From Paramacrobiotus richtersi (Eukaryota > Tardigrada > Eutardigrada > Parachela > Macrobiotidae): a stretch of DNA of 28,983 nt. How positions within the stretch are numbered: the stretch's first letter is position 1; every line of letters begins with the position of its first letter. The notes below the pieces were generated by a model. That model made no database searches. It was not told the DNA's origin and saw nothing but the letters and a program-made list of their open reading frames with translations. The stretch spans positions 1-28,983 of the forward strand of contig JAQGAU010000402.1 in the NCBI GenBank assembly GCA_034698045.1, read 5' to 3'. Below are positions 1 to 9,779 of this stretch, one piece after another. The position numbers and the translations under genes were made by a program.

Positions 1-482
1 TGCTCGCTCCCATATTGCTACGGTTTCATATTTGGGAAGATAGCATAGTGTAGTGCAGCTTATTGTTAAATGTGTAACCTGCGGCACGCAGGAATTGCCA
101 ATGAGGCATTATAGAAGAAGCGATACGTCTGTGAGCTAGCTAGACTGAGACAAACAGGTTATCCCCAACTTCCGCAGTTAAGAGTTCACTTTCACCGTCC
201 TAGCTTGTGTTTGTTTACAATTAGTTTTTCCGTTCATGGCTGTATCGCGATGACAGCGATGGAAACTCCGATCATAAATTTACTGCTGCTGTCTACAGAA
301 TCTGCCAGAATTCTGGTGACACCAGAAGAGGCATCGTTCGGTGTTGTGACCGGGTGCGGGCGGATCTAACTACTTAGTGCGAACAGAATGGCGCCAGATG
401 CGAGAAAGGATTTAAATAAGACTATTTCACCTGTGTTAAACATGTCTACTTACTATATGCTCACCATTTTCCCATGTTGCAG
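1..482 (+). other. Last intron of an upstream family member (partial)
   Basis: This stretch has no open gene of its own but aligns in order with the second intron of the next copy (5516-6241). Shared landmarks are 'agcttattgttaaat' near 57-71 and 5587-5601, 'gtgtttgttt' near 207 and its counterpart near 5751, the 'cgatggaaactcc/cgatggacactgc' pair near 257 and 5840, and the acceptor 'tgttgcag' at 475-482. The window therefore starts just inside this intron, and exons 1 and 2 of the gene lie to the left. The intron identity is inferred from that alignment. Confidence 0.7.
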
Positions 483-680
483 CTTTTAACGGAAGTTCAA
501 GCGCCGGATCTCCGTATTGCGGCACACGCCGCGCTTTACCGGGGCGATGAGCTCGAACAGATAGAAGCAGCTAAACTGGATGTTCGGCGTCTGACTAGGC
601 TGGCGCAGTGGACGCTGTCCGCAGAAATGGCGAGAAAGATTGGCCGTGGCGTTAAACGTCCATTGGACGATTCCAGTTAG
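483..680 (+). CDS. Exon 3 of a partial Agenet-like/F-box family gene
   Basis: This is the C-terminal exon of the gene whose earlier exons lie outside the window. It opens in phase 0 after the acceptor 'tgttgcag' and encodes 65 residues: 'LLTEVQAPDLRIAAHAALYR', then the conserved block 'LDVRRLTRLAQWTLSAEMA' and a basic 'GRGVKRPLDDSS' end. The exon matches the last exon of the gene at 3843-6508 almost residue for residue. It stops about 23 residues earlier, however, because a TAG falls where that copy begins its acidic tail. The function of the block is unknown; I recall related C-termini on tardigrade F-box proteins. Whether the whole gene is intact cannot be judged here. Confidence 0.75.
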   Translation, partial: LLTEVQAPDLRIAAHAALYRGDELEQIEAAKLDVRRLTRLAQWTLSAEMARKIGRGVKRPLDDSS

Positions 681-1846
681 CACGTTGACTCCAGCCGTAA
701 ACGATGGGTAGCCAGATGCAAGGGATAAACCGATAAGACAAATTTAAACGCTGCCGCGAATTTGGCGTATGTCAACTTAAAGACAATAATTTTGCTACCT
801 ATTCTTACGGTAAAGATTCTGGTAATTCCGTCTCATCCACATATTTCCGTGTAAATATGGTAACGGTCTTACTTAGCGATATCACTCATGTTGTTGAAAT
901 AAGCCTCTTGAGTTTTTATGAACTGTTTACTTGTCCTTGTGGCTGGACACCGCTACTGTCCATAATATGCCGTAATTTTTTTGCTTTTTCTGAGGCTAAC
1001 GATATGGATGCAGGAATGGTTGTAATTGTTATTGAGTCTTAGATTTCTTGAAGCAACAAATGAATATAGTAAAAATCGCTTCCGCTGCCTTGATGAACAA
1101 TGTCTGTGTTGTTTTTCATGAAATCTTCGAATTCGGTACTATTCACACACTTCAAATGTGGGAACCAGCGTAAATCTCACCGTAACGTTATTTCAAACCA
1201 GCTGGTTGAGTCCAGCTTTTGTATATATACATTTATGCGACTGCTCGATGTAACTGTAAAATTACGAAAACTTCATATTTCCAAGGAAAGAAAGTCACGA
1301 GTCGTAACGGATGCGTCAGGCAAAATGCTAGTCGTTGTTTGTCAACCAAAGGGCAGAGAAACAGACCACATTACTTATTGGCGACTGGCAGCGAATGTGG
1401 GTCGTATGGAGTTTGCGCGAGATTGGTCTGATTAGTCAGCTCAGCTGTAATGTTCCGATACAAACCGTACATTCGGATTGGATTTCTGAGTTCGTAACAA
1501 CCCCAACAATTCGCCGTTGTCGGGTAAGAACAATCGCCACTGGACCTGAATGACCTTTCCGGTAACTTTCCCAACGGCACAATTATTGGACTTTCGGGAT
1601 GAACTTGCGAACGATTCGTTACAGCACAACTTGAGACTGCCAACCATAGTGTAAAGGGAATTCCAGTACTTTTCACATACATGATTTCACTTAAACAGAC
1701 AATTGCACGTACACAGACATCCAGAAATTGTTGATACGAACTCGAGCTCTTAATCCGATCACATCGGGTGATGCGTACATGAAGGTTACGTCAGTAGCAC
1801 CACTTGGGGTATATTAAAATATTTCTTATTTTTGAACATACTGCAG
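681..1846. other. Intergenic stretch with a shared 3' flank
   Basis: I see no gene here. Positions about 985-1080 resemble sequence after exon 3 of the copies at 6508 and 11908: all three have a 'ctgag(g/a)ct(a/c)' segment, and the first two also share 'ggaatggttgtaattgtt'. The 'gaagcaacaaatgaatat' piece near 1051 recurs near 7841. These are probably 3' UTR and downstream DNA copied with the gene. Short open frames of about 100 codons on both strands between 1100 and 1680 have no recognisable domain or splice logic. Confidence 0.5.
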
Positions 1847-2047
1847 ATACTAAAGGCGTTGCAAGTTCCGAATCCAGGTTTACCTCCGCAGTGCAAGCTG
1901 TACAGAAGCATCGAGCTCGTAGTAATAAACTGTCATAAACTCGATGTTCGGCGGCTTACTAGCTTGATGTTGTGGGCCCTATCCGAAGAAACGGCGAAGA
2001 CTAATCCAGTGAGGAGGTTCGCTAGAACGGTCATGCACCAGACGTAA
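1847..2047 (+). pseudogene. Orphan exon 3 of the F-box family
   Basis: After a plausible acceptor ('ctgcag', 1841-1846) an open frame of 66 codons reads 'ILKALQVPNPGLPPQCKLYR', later 'HKLDVRRLTSLMLWALSEET', and stops at 2045-2047. This is clearly exon 3 of the family: the 'LDVRRLT.L.LWALS' core is kept, while 'DPR' has become 'NPG' and 'RGDEL' has become 'RSIEL'. No exon 1 or exon 2 lies between it and the preceding exon 3, so it is a solitary duplicate. It could serve as an alternative last exon for the upstream gene, but relic status is more likely because the conserved positions are eroding. Confidence 0.7.
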
Positions 2048-3842
2048 CGCGATGCCCTTCCGATGGCACTGATGGAAACCAAGCACCAGTTTACTGCAGA
2101 AGATGCGAAAACTGCCGGAACCTACCTTTTAAGCATCAGTGAAATAAACCCGGAAGCTTTTATCAGTTTGATTCGTTCGTCTAGATACAGAGTGAGTGGA
2201 AAAGCACGACCTGCACCGGCATTTGCTTCGTTTTAAAGCAGCTGGGTAACTTGTAAGTATGTTTCCAAATGGTCATGTTATGATGATTTAATGGGTGTGC
2301 TTTTGTTTATCATGTCGTACTATAGTGTACTTAAAAGTAACAAAATATTTACGCAGTTTGACCGCATAACATACCATTTTATTCCGCACTACCACTGCAG
2401 GATAAATGTTGTAACTGTAACGGGAAAATGCTAGCCTCTGTTAGCTAATGCCAACTAATCACTGCCAGCCGACGATTATAGGTGGCTGTGACGATTCCGT
2501 TCTTGCTTTTACCGCTCGTCCCAGATGAGCTGCCAGACCGCTACCGATTGCTTATTTTGGAGAGCAGAAACCCTCTTCTGCCCGGGATTAAACCACTTTT
2601 CAGTACTCCTTTTTGAACGCTGTAAACAACTTCTTTTCGTCAGCAAGCATGGCCACAAACATGAACATTGTGTCGTCCATGAACATGAACATTTTCACTG
2701 ACCTCTAATTCGGAAACCTAAACTGAGATTACAGCCAGGAGCAGTACAAATTTGGATTACCAATATGCGAGCCTGTTGCAAAAAAACAAGAAGTTTGTTG
2801 ATGGTGCTAAAAGCAAACACTTGCTCGATGGCAGTCTTGATGCAGATTTATTGTTCAAACAAAATGAGAAGGAAAAGAGCCGAAATCTGGGTATTTGCTG
2901 AGAAAATTATTTTATAAATACTCCAAAACGGCAAGCAAAACAATAGAAAATTATCCCTTCCACCTCGATGATCATTTTGAGAAGTTTACAAAAATTTTCT
3001 CCAACCGAGCACTTTGTTCTGCGGCCACTGCCCATAGTCCAGGCGATTGTTCGTCGCTCACGCGCCGCCAGCAATAGCACATCCACTTACTTGTTAGAGA
3101 AGCGAATCTGAAATCGGACTGTTTAAATTACAGGACGAGAAGGTTATAGTATAAAAGAAAGGTTAGATATTCATCGATTCCGTACTTCTATTAGTTGAAG
3201 GGCACAGATCTGTCCCGGTATTACGTCTGAGCATCTGCAATATCGGCACGCATTTAGCACTTCTAACTTCGGCGTAGGGATGCAGCAGCATTTGACATCT
3301 TTCGGGTACATAAATTTTAAACTGAGGATAACGATAATCGGACAGTCCAAAAGTTCTGCGTGTACAAAATTTTTATTGGACGAAATGTCAGCCCTCCGGA
3401 CGGTTTTAGCGGTTGCGGAACACTCCTGACATAGAATTAACTCCGTCCCGAGCGGGTACCGTTGCGCCAGTTTGCGAATATACCACCCGCTTATCACGCG
3501 GTCACATACTTTCCTCGCCCGACCGCGATGAGTCATAATATGTACAGCACGTGACGCGCGGGACGAAATAAGACAGAAAATTTCCCCGATGCAACCAAGA
3601 TCCGGCTTTAGCGTGTGAGCCAGGCCGCGCCAAACCGGATCTTGATCGCAAAGGGTAAAATTTTGTATCGAAGGCTCGTGCTGATTAGTGTTTACATGTG
3701 TATCAGATTTTTGAAGTTCAAATTCGTGGCTTTGCTTCAGTTAATGCAGAACAGTGAAATTTTTGTTGATTTTCATTCGATTTTGTGAACGAGCCTGCAC
3801 AAAGATGTTTCTTATATAAGATAGTTCGAAGCAGCTGCAGTC
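2048..3842. other. Intergenic, no gene recognised
   Basis: No family exon is visible. Positions 2235-2400 align with 8131-8240: both have 'agcagct(g/a)', a 'gtaac' motif, 'aacaaaatattt' and 'ccgcata', which indicates duplicated downstream flank. An open frame of 121 codons on the - strand (3171-3536) has several cysteines but no motif I recognise, and I do not call it. The segment 3540-3842 must contain the promoter and 5' UTR of the gene starting at 3843. Confidence 0.45.
3596..3644. repeat. Short inverted repeat upstream of the gene at 3843
   Basis: The 10-mer 'caagatccgg' (3596-3605) and its exact reverse complement 'ccggatcttg' (3635-3644) are separated by 29 bp, about 200 bp before the start codon. 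It could be a dyad protein-binding site or the remains of a small element. The sequence alone does not decide. Confidence 0.45.
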
Positions 3843-6508
3843 ATGACGATGATTAGAGTTCAGTACATAACGTTTGTGCGAGCGTATTTCACGGAGGAAT
3901 TTGGGTCCACGAATATTGTTGACGACGACGTGCCAGATGCCCAAGGACGTCTTCAGTGTGGCATGGTGGTCGATAAGGCAGAGAACGGAGTGCTTGTTGA
4001 TTTCTTTTGCAAGGGACAGCCGCCTCGTTTCGTGGAGTATGACAGGCTACTCCATTGTCACTGGTGGAAGGACTATTTCCTTGAAATTGAGGAGACTGAC
4101 GAGATCCAGGTGCTCTTGCGAATCAGCAACCTGAGACCCTTCGCTTGGTATCCCGCTGAATACGTAGAGAATGACTTGTTCTCTAATTCCACCGAATTGG
4201 CTCAGGTGACGCTCGAGCTGGAAGGCGCTGAGGTGGATGCAGTTGTGCACAGATCGCAAATCCGCACCGTTCCGATCCATGATCGAACTGTTGACGAAGA
4301 CTATTTTGAGACTGGATCGTGTAGCGTGCCTGACTGTTATTCGTCTTCCTTCACTGATTCCTCGCCATTGTGGAAAATGTGCTACCGGCGCTTGCAGAGA
4401 GTGAGGTGGGCGCACGCGATGCGCATTCGCAATGGAAATGTCGAGTACCTATGGCGCCAGAGAGAAACGTTGCCTCCTCACTTGGCACGTGATGGTTACC
4501 AGTTGTGGGAGCGTGAACCTCTTGACCTGGTACGCCTTCTGATGAAGAACAGTTGGTAATGGTACCTTTATGGAAAATTAATTTGTCGAAGTGTCTCGTG
4601 AGTTGTAACGTAAGGGCCCTTGCTACTTCTCAGGGCGAAACGCGGTATCTGCATAGCAAAATTACTGAAATGTAACGAGAATCAGACTCTGTTGTTCTTT
4701 TCCAGAAGACCCGCCTGGACTGGATGGCGGAACGCATGGGGCACTGTTTGACGAAAGGATTGGTATGGTCTGGCAAATTCTTTACCCGGGCACCGGTAAC
4801 TGTACTGCCGGATGACGAGGTCGCATGTCTGCCGTTCCGCTACTTGCCAATCGACATCCTTGTGGAGACCTTCCGGTATTTGGAATCTGTGGACCGCATA
4901 AGGCTGCGTCGCGTGTCCGCCACGTGGGATGGTATCTTGAACACGGACGCTCTTTTCAAGGACGTTTGGGTTTCCCCAAATTACCGTTACGACTGCCCGT
5001 TCAAGTGGTCGGTTTGGGATAGTCTGCACGCTGTCGTAATGGCTATGATGGAGTTCGTGACCGAAAGGACGAAGTGGTTGTTTATTGTGTGCAGCCGCGA
5101 CAACCATGAACCTAGCGAGCAGGATCAACACGTTGGAAAACTGCTGGACATAATTGCGGAAGTTGCAGAATTTTTCGCTCTACCTTGTGCTGGAAAGCTG
5201 AAGCTTGTCATCTCCGGGTATCACTGGTATCCGTTTGGTGAATCTTTTCAAGGCGCCGTTGTGGATATGGCACGTCTCTGTGCGAACTGTGAGCCGGTTT
5301 GTGAGTCGATAGTGTGGAGAGACTGCACTTTTAGTCTTGAGGAATTTCCAGATGAGAGCGCAGTTCTTCCGATTCGCCAAGGATCAATTCAAGTTGCCTC
5401 ACCAATCCTCGAGGCAGACCTGCTGGAGATGCTGAACAGCAATGCTCCGGAAACGAACGTGAAGGAGCTTTCTCAGTGGCTGGCGCAAGGAACCGGTACC
5501 GATCTAGTGTTGCATGTAAGTCCTGGCTCTCGTATATTCTCCTGTGGTTCCATATAATATTTGAAAGGATGGCATAGTGCAGAGTAGCTTATTGTTAAAT
5601 CTTAGTATGCGGTATGCGGGAACTTTCGTTCAGTCGGGTCAGACATTGTAGAAGAATCTACGTCTATGAGGCAACTAGCACTGAAACAAGCTCCTTTAAC
5701 TGTTATCTCCAGTTAAAAAAGTCAGAGTAGTTTTTCACCATTGTAGACTTGTGTTTGCTTGGCTTTTCCGTTCATTGTTCTATCAAGATGACCGCAGTTC
5801 CGGCGCCCATGAAAATAGGTGTTGAGTTATGTTACCTAGCGATGGACACTGCGACAATAAATATATTGCTCCAGAATCTTTCAGAATTTACTTTATGACT
5901 GCAAAAAAGTATTATTCGCTGTTGTAACGGGGTTCGGCGATGCTACTTAGTGCAAACAGAACGGCCCTGCTAACTAAAATAAGTGAGAAAAGACTGAATC
6001 AAGAATTTTTTTTTACTATGTTAACATCTCGTTTTATGCTCCCTATTCACACATTCAGGGCTTGTTCTTGCGATCTCGTTTCCCAGAGTTTCCCAGAGTT
6101 TTGGTATTTTTATTTCGTCAGTGCTGATTTTTGCAGTATGCAATCGGACTTAATAAGTCCCAACGAGGGGTTTATCTGTCCCAACGAAGGGTTTATCTGT
6201 TTACGAAATGCTTACAATACAATACAAAATACATGTTGCAGCTTTTAAAGGCGGTTCAAGCTCCGGATCCCCGTATTGCTGGACACTCTGCGCTTTACCG
6301 GGGCGATGAGCTGGAACAGGTAGAGGTGGCTAAACTGGATGTTCGGCGTCTGACTAGGCTGACGCTGTGGAAGCTGTCTGCAGAAATGGTGAAGAAGGGT
6401 GGCCGTGGCGTGAAACGTCCGCTGGATGAATCTGCTGATGACCCTGATTACAGTCCTGCTGAAGACTCGTCCAGCGATGAAGACGAAGATTCGGATACAA
6501 TGGAATAA
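3843..6508 (+). CDS. Intact FMRP-like Agenet/F-box protein, three exons
   Basis: Proposed join is 3843-4529, 4706-5515, 6242-6508 (587 aa). All introns are GT-AG and phase 0: 176 bp (gtacgc...ttttccag) and 726 bp (gtaagt...tgttgcag). The ATG matches the start shared by all copies. Exon 1 shows two Agenet/Tudor-like repeats: 'GMVVDKAENGVLVDFF...FVEYDRLLHC', then 'IQVLLRISNLRPFAWYPAEY' ending 'VVHRSQIRTVP'. A KH0-like part follows with 'CSVPDCY' and 'LWKMCYR'. Exon 2 holds an F-box at protein residues about 275-315 ('YLPIDILVETFRYLESVDRI'), then 'VSPNYRYDCPFKWSVWDSLH' and 'APETNVKELSQWLA'. Exon 3 carries 'LDVRRLTRLTLWKLSAEM' and an acidic 'DSSSDEDEDSD' tail. By family knowledge an F-box recruits targets to an SCF ubiquitin ligase through Skp1; the target here is unknown. 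No frame break is visible. AATAAA overlaps the stop codon, but whether it is used is uncertain. Confidence 0.85.
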
Positions 6509-7003
6509 AGCAAAACCCAGCAAAACGATAACAACTCCGATAACAAGCTGTTTTGTGGCCAGAAGCCTGTACCGTCAATTACTTCATTTTTTGCTTCCTG
6601 AGGCTCATGTTATGGTTATGATTACGTAGAAAGTTGGAGAATGGAATGGTTGTAATTGTTCTTTGAATAAGTCTCTGCTCTTAACTTTTCGAGGCAAGAA
6701 TCGATATGATTATCGGCTGTACATGCACCATATTTTCGGTGTATAACTGACGTTGAAGTGATTAATTAGTTAATGTACAATAACTACAATTACATCGACG
6801 TTTATTACGCATCGTTCTTGGTTAGAAACGCGTGACAGATGCATTATGTGCAAAAGTCCACAGTCAGTAATCAGTGCCAGCCATCCCAGGGTAAGGCAAA
6901 CGGATGTCAAACAAACACTCCACAGTACTGATTGGCGTTGAACTTACGAACATGTTCTTCTGGAGAGTATCGAGTGTCGGATCCCAAGATTTGTGTGTGA
7001 AAC
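6509..7003. other. 3' flank of the gene at 3843, no gene seen
   Basis: Positions 6598-6690 share order and wording with the 3' flanks of two other copies: 'cctgaggctcat', 'ggaatggttgtaattgtt' and 'aataagtct'. This is probably the 3' UTR. The AATAAG near 6664 is preserved at the equivalent place near 12145 and is a candidate, non-canonical, polyadenylation signal. The remainder up to the LINE relic shows nothing I can name. Confidence 0.4.
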
Positions 7004-7429
7004 GTGAGAAAACGTTTTGAAAAGTGCCAAAGATGCGACTTTACCGTAAAACCGGTTCTTACGTGTCCGACTTACAGTTACAGTTTTTCTGCAGAAGCTG
7101 TCCGATTGTGGAATGCTGTTGTTCCCCGAGAAGCATACAAATCCTCTGAGACCTTTGCCGAAGGACTGGACCACCTGTGTCGGAACAATATCTTGAGAAG
7201 CCTAAATTTAGCATTTCCGCAGTACAGTAAATACATCATTGATCTGTAGCCTCTTTCGCAATGGCAATGCTTGTATTATGTTGCTTTCAGATATGCAGCT
7301 GTATATTTGACACCTTCTCTTCAGTCTGTTAACTCTGTTTTTGTTGGAAATGGTATAATACCAGACTCTAACCAGAGCGTAGTTACGGTTGTAACAGACC
7401 TAGAACTTATTAAGTCATCATCATCATCA
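7004..7429 (+). mobile_element. 5'-truncated non-LTR retrotransposon (LINE) 3' end
   Basis: An open frame to 7249 ends in a peptide with 'YSFSAEAVRLWNAVVPREAY' and then 'SSETFAEGLDHLCR'. This is the pattern of the C-terminal tail after the reverse transcriptase in many jockey/CR1/RTE-type elements (aromatic residue, '.R...LWN.LP......S...F...L'). About 165 bp of non-coding sequence follows, then a (TCA)5 run at 7415-7429, which suits the short 3' microsatellite of many LINEs. No reverse transcriptase catalytic motif is present, so this would be a dead 5'-truncated insertion. The family-level call rests on the tail pattern and the 3' repeat only. Confidence 0.55.
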
Positions 7430-7686
7430 GTTCTAACTTATACACGGATCGGCAAAACCGTCTGCAATGCGCAAAGGGTTGGTTGCAGCTTGCAGGGATG
7501 CTTGACTCTGCCCATAACAAAAAATCATAACTATTTTAAAGAAATTTCATGACAATTTACACTTCATGCGGCTGACAAGAATAAAGCACAATGGCGCTGA
7601 TTCGAAGCTGTTTCTTCACAATTATTTAAGGCGATTGTCTTTTAGTTTCAGTATGTCTGGGGGGAATGTTGCGTGTGCGCACTCCG

Positions 7687-7748
7687 AATCACCGAGTTAT
7701 CGCTACGATTGCCCGTTCAAATGGTCGGTTGGGGATACTCTACACGAC
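7687..7748 (+). pseudogene. Exon-2 scrap of the F-box family
   Basis: The segment reads 'SPSYRYDCPFKWSVGDTLH', which differs by only three residues from 'SPNYRYDCPFKWSVWDSLH' in the intact gene at 3843. The similarity stops abruptly on both sides: no F-box is upstream, and a stop follows within seven codons of the match. It is a relic left by deletion or partial duplication. Family-like flanking DNA continues at 7841 ('gaagcaacaaatgaatat') and at 8131-8240, so an entire unit once stood here. Confidence 0.75.
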
Positions 7749-9060
7749 ACACGAGAAGTATAACAAGTAAAATAAAGTTCGTTTCGAAAACAATGCTTCA
7801 GCTAAAGGTTCTTAGTACGTACATATCTTGTTAGTTTTTCGAAGCAACAAATGAATATCGTGAAAAATGTTTGCAAGTTGATTGTTAAGTTCGACAAGTG
7901 TACATCTGTTACATAACAAATTCACACCAGGTGCTAAGCAGTACCGGGATGATGTATACGCACATACATCCATGATAATTTTTTAAAGTCACTTATGTGA
8001 TTTTATTTTCGGCTGTGTTCAGCTTTCATAGAGTCTAGGTAAACATGGATTACCAGCTGTACCGGTCATGTACTGGAAAGCAGTCGCTTGCGTTTTCGTT
8101 CGTCTTCCGCGGCTAGTTCTTTTTTTAGAGCAGCTATGTAACGTGCATGTTTTTACAAGGTTATGTTATAGTTACCAGTGAGTAGAATAACAAAATATTT
8201 CGCCGCATAGTGATATGCTGTTTTGCTCCACGATGCGGTGTAACATAACTGGTGTAACAGTATTAGAAGCTATTTCTTGATCCCACCAAATTATGCTTTC
8301 AAACAAAGTGTTCAGGGGTAGGGTTTCCCGTATTGAGCCAGCAGTGTTCTCTCTTGATGAATTTATGATTTATTAACTGGATGCCGTAATGGTTATAAGC
8401 CGCTTGTCCATTCTTTTTGCCGGCATGTACCCTCCTTGCTAATCTATCTTTTCTGTCGTCCTGGCAAGGGGGCCTTGCATCCTCCCTCTGCAACTGTTAT
8501 CCTCTGGAGGGTGTTTGCATGCGGTGATTAAGATCTCGGCATTAAGGAAGATAAGTTTTTAATCGACAAAATGTCTTTCCTGCATTTTGAGCTGATAAAT
8601 AAGTGAAACACGCAAAACGCCTACTCTGGGAAACACAACAAAAAATTAGTAAATTAGTATATATTTTGTTAAAAGTAATGACATTTATATATAGCCGACG
8701 TCCTTGTAAATCTCCCAAGTTTTTTATTGTTGCATGTTTATGTTTTTTTGTGAAAGTATTGGAGCCGAAGGCAGATTAACCTTATCTGCTACTATTACAC
8801 AAAAGCAGGCAAATAAAACCTGTGTGACGTAAACGCTAATACTTCTGCACTGGTTGCGTCATGGTCATGAGTCACCATGTTGAGACATTCTGCAATATTC
8901 TTGCGTAGCAGCCTGTGCAGAAGTCCGCTGTTACTGTCATACTGTGTGGCGTCTGCAGAGGAGATCAGGCAAATCAGATTTTCTTACAAGGCAGCTGCAC
9001 GACATTTTAAACTCAAATCATTCTCATATTTTTTATATGATTACATCTAAGCATGAGACC
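7749..9060. other. Intergenic, duplicated flank then AT-rich DNA
   Basis: No gene is evident. Positions 8045-8100 ('gtaccggtcatgtactggaa', then 'cttgcgttttcg') resemble 18495-18550 downstream of another copy, and 8131-8240 resembles 2235-2400. From about 8580 to 8760 the sequence is AT-rich with homopolymers. A 64-codon frame on the - strand (8299-8493) has no family features and is not called. Confidence 0.45.
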
Positions 9061-9530
9061 ATTTTAAAAAAATAAGTCAGGTCCGAACGAGGTCTAGGAG
9101 GATTAGGAGAGAATCCCAAAGTTGACAAGTCACCAGTGCAACCGCCCTCGTATTCCTTGTGTTTGGCTGTTTCTGCACTAGCGTGACATGTATCACCGTT
9201 CTCGGTAAGTGAACTGTGTGAAATGCCCCTGCGTTCACTCCTGCTCCCTTGGCTGTCGAACTGTGACAGAGGATCCGCTTTCCCTTGGTAGCTGAACTAT
9301 AAACAACTCTCGTCCTTCATTATTTAACGCCTTTGAGCCGAAGAAAGCGGATCCTACGCCATAGTCCGCCAGGAAACAGAGAACGAAACCGAGAACGGTA
9401 ACACTGTATGACTAACCACCGTGCACTGTCATTCAAGGGCGGTCGCACTGGAGACTGAACCATCATCCCATTTAGGATTTTCTCCCAGGCGTCCACGAGC
9501 TCGTTCGGACCCAGACTAAATTTTTAAATT
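9061..9530. mobile_element. Foldback (MITE-like) element, about 470 bp
   Basis: The stretch is a long imperfect palindrome. The left end 'ggtccgaacgag' (9080-9091) pairs with 'ctcgttcggaccc' (9499-9511). 'caccagtgcaaccgccct' (9131-9148) pairs with the complement of 'agggcggtcgcactgg' (9436-9451). 'accgttctcggta' (9195-9207) pairs with 'accgagaacggta' (9388-9400), and 'ggatccgctttccctt' (9271-9286) with 'aagaaagcggatcc' (9341-9354). AT tracts flank both ends. There is no coding capacity. It fits a non-autonomous foldback DNA transposon, and it sits only about 250 bp before the start codon at 9780. Confidence 0.75.
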
Positions 9531-9779
9531 GTTCAATTAATTAGATGTAGTTGTGGAAAAAAACTCATAATTTTCTGCGTTTAATTTCTCGTGCATGTGC
9601 CTTGTTAGTGGAGATCCGCTGCCTACAAGTAGAGTCCTGCTGGAAATTTTCACTGATTTCATTTCAGTTTCGTCAACAAACTACCTACCTGAACTGCTGC
9701 ACATAATACAATGATTTTAAACCATGTTAGCAAGTTTTAGTTCGATGATATATGTATAGAAACTGAAAAAGCTGTGATC

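Noticed and set aside
1100-1682. Open frames of 103-111 codons on both strands
   Set aside because: No domain, no family similarity, and overlapping frames on opposite strands.
3171-3536. 121-codon open frame on the - strand with several cysteines
   Set aside because: No recognisable domain, no splice or start context, and cysteine spacing does not match a zinc-binding pattern I know.
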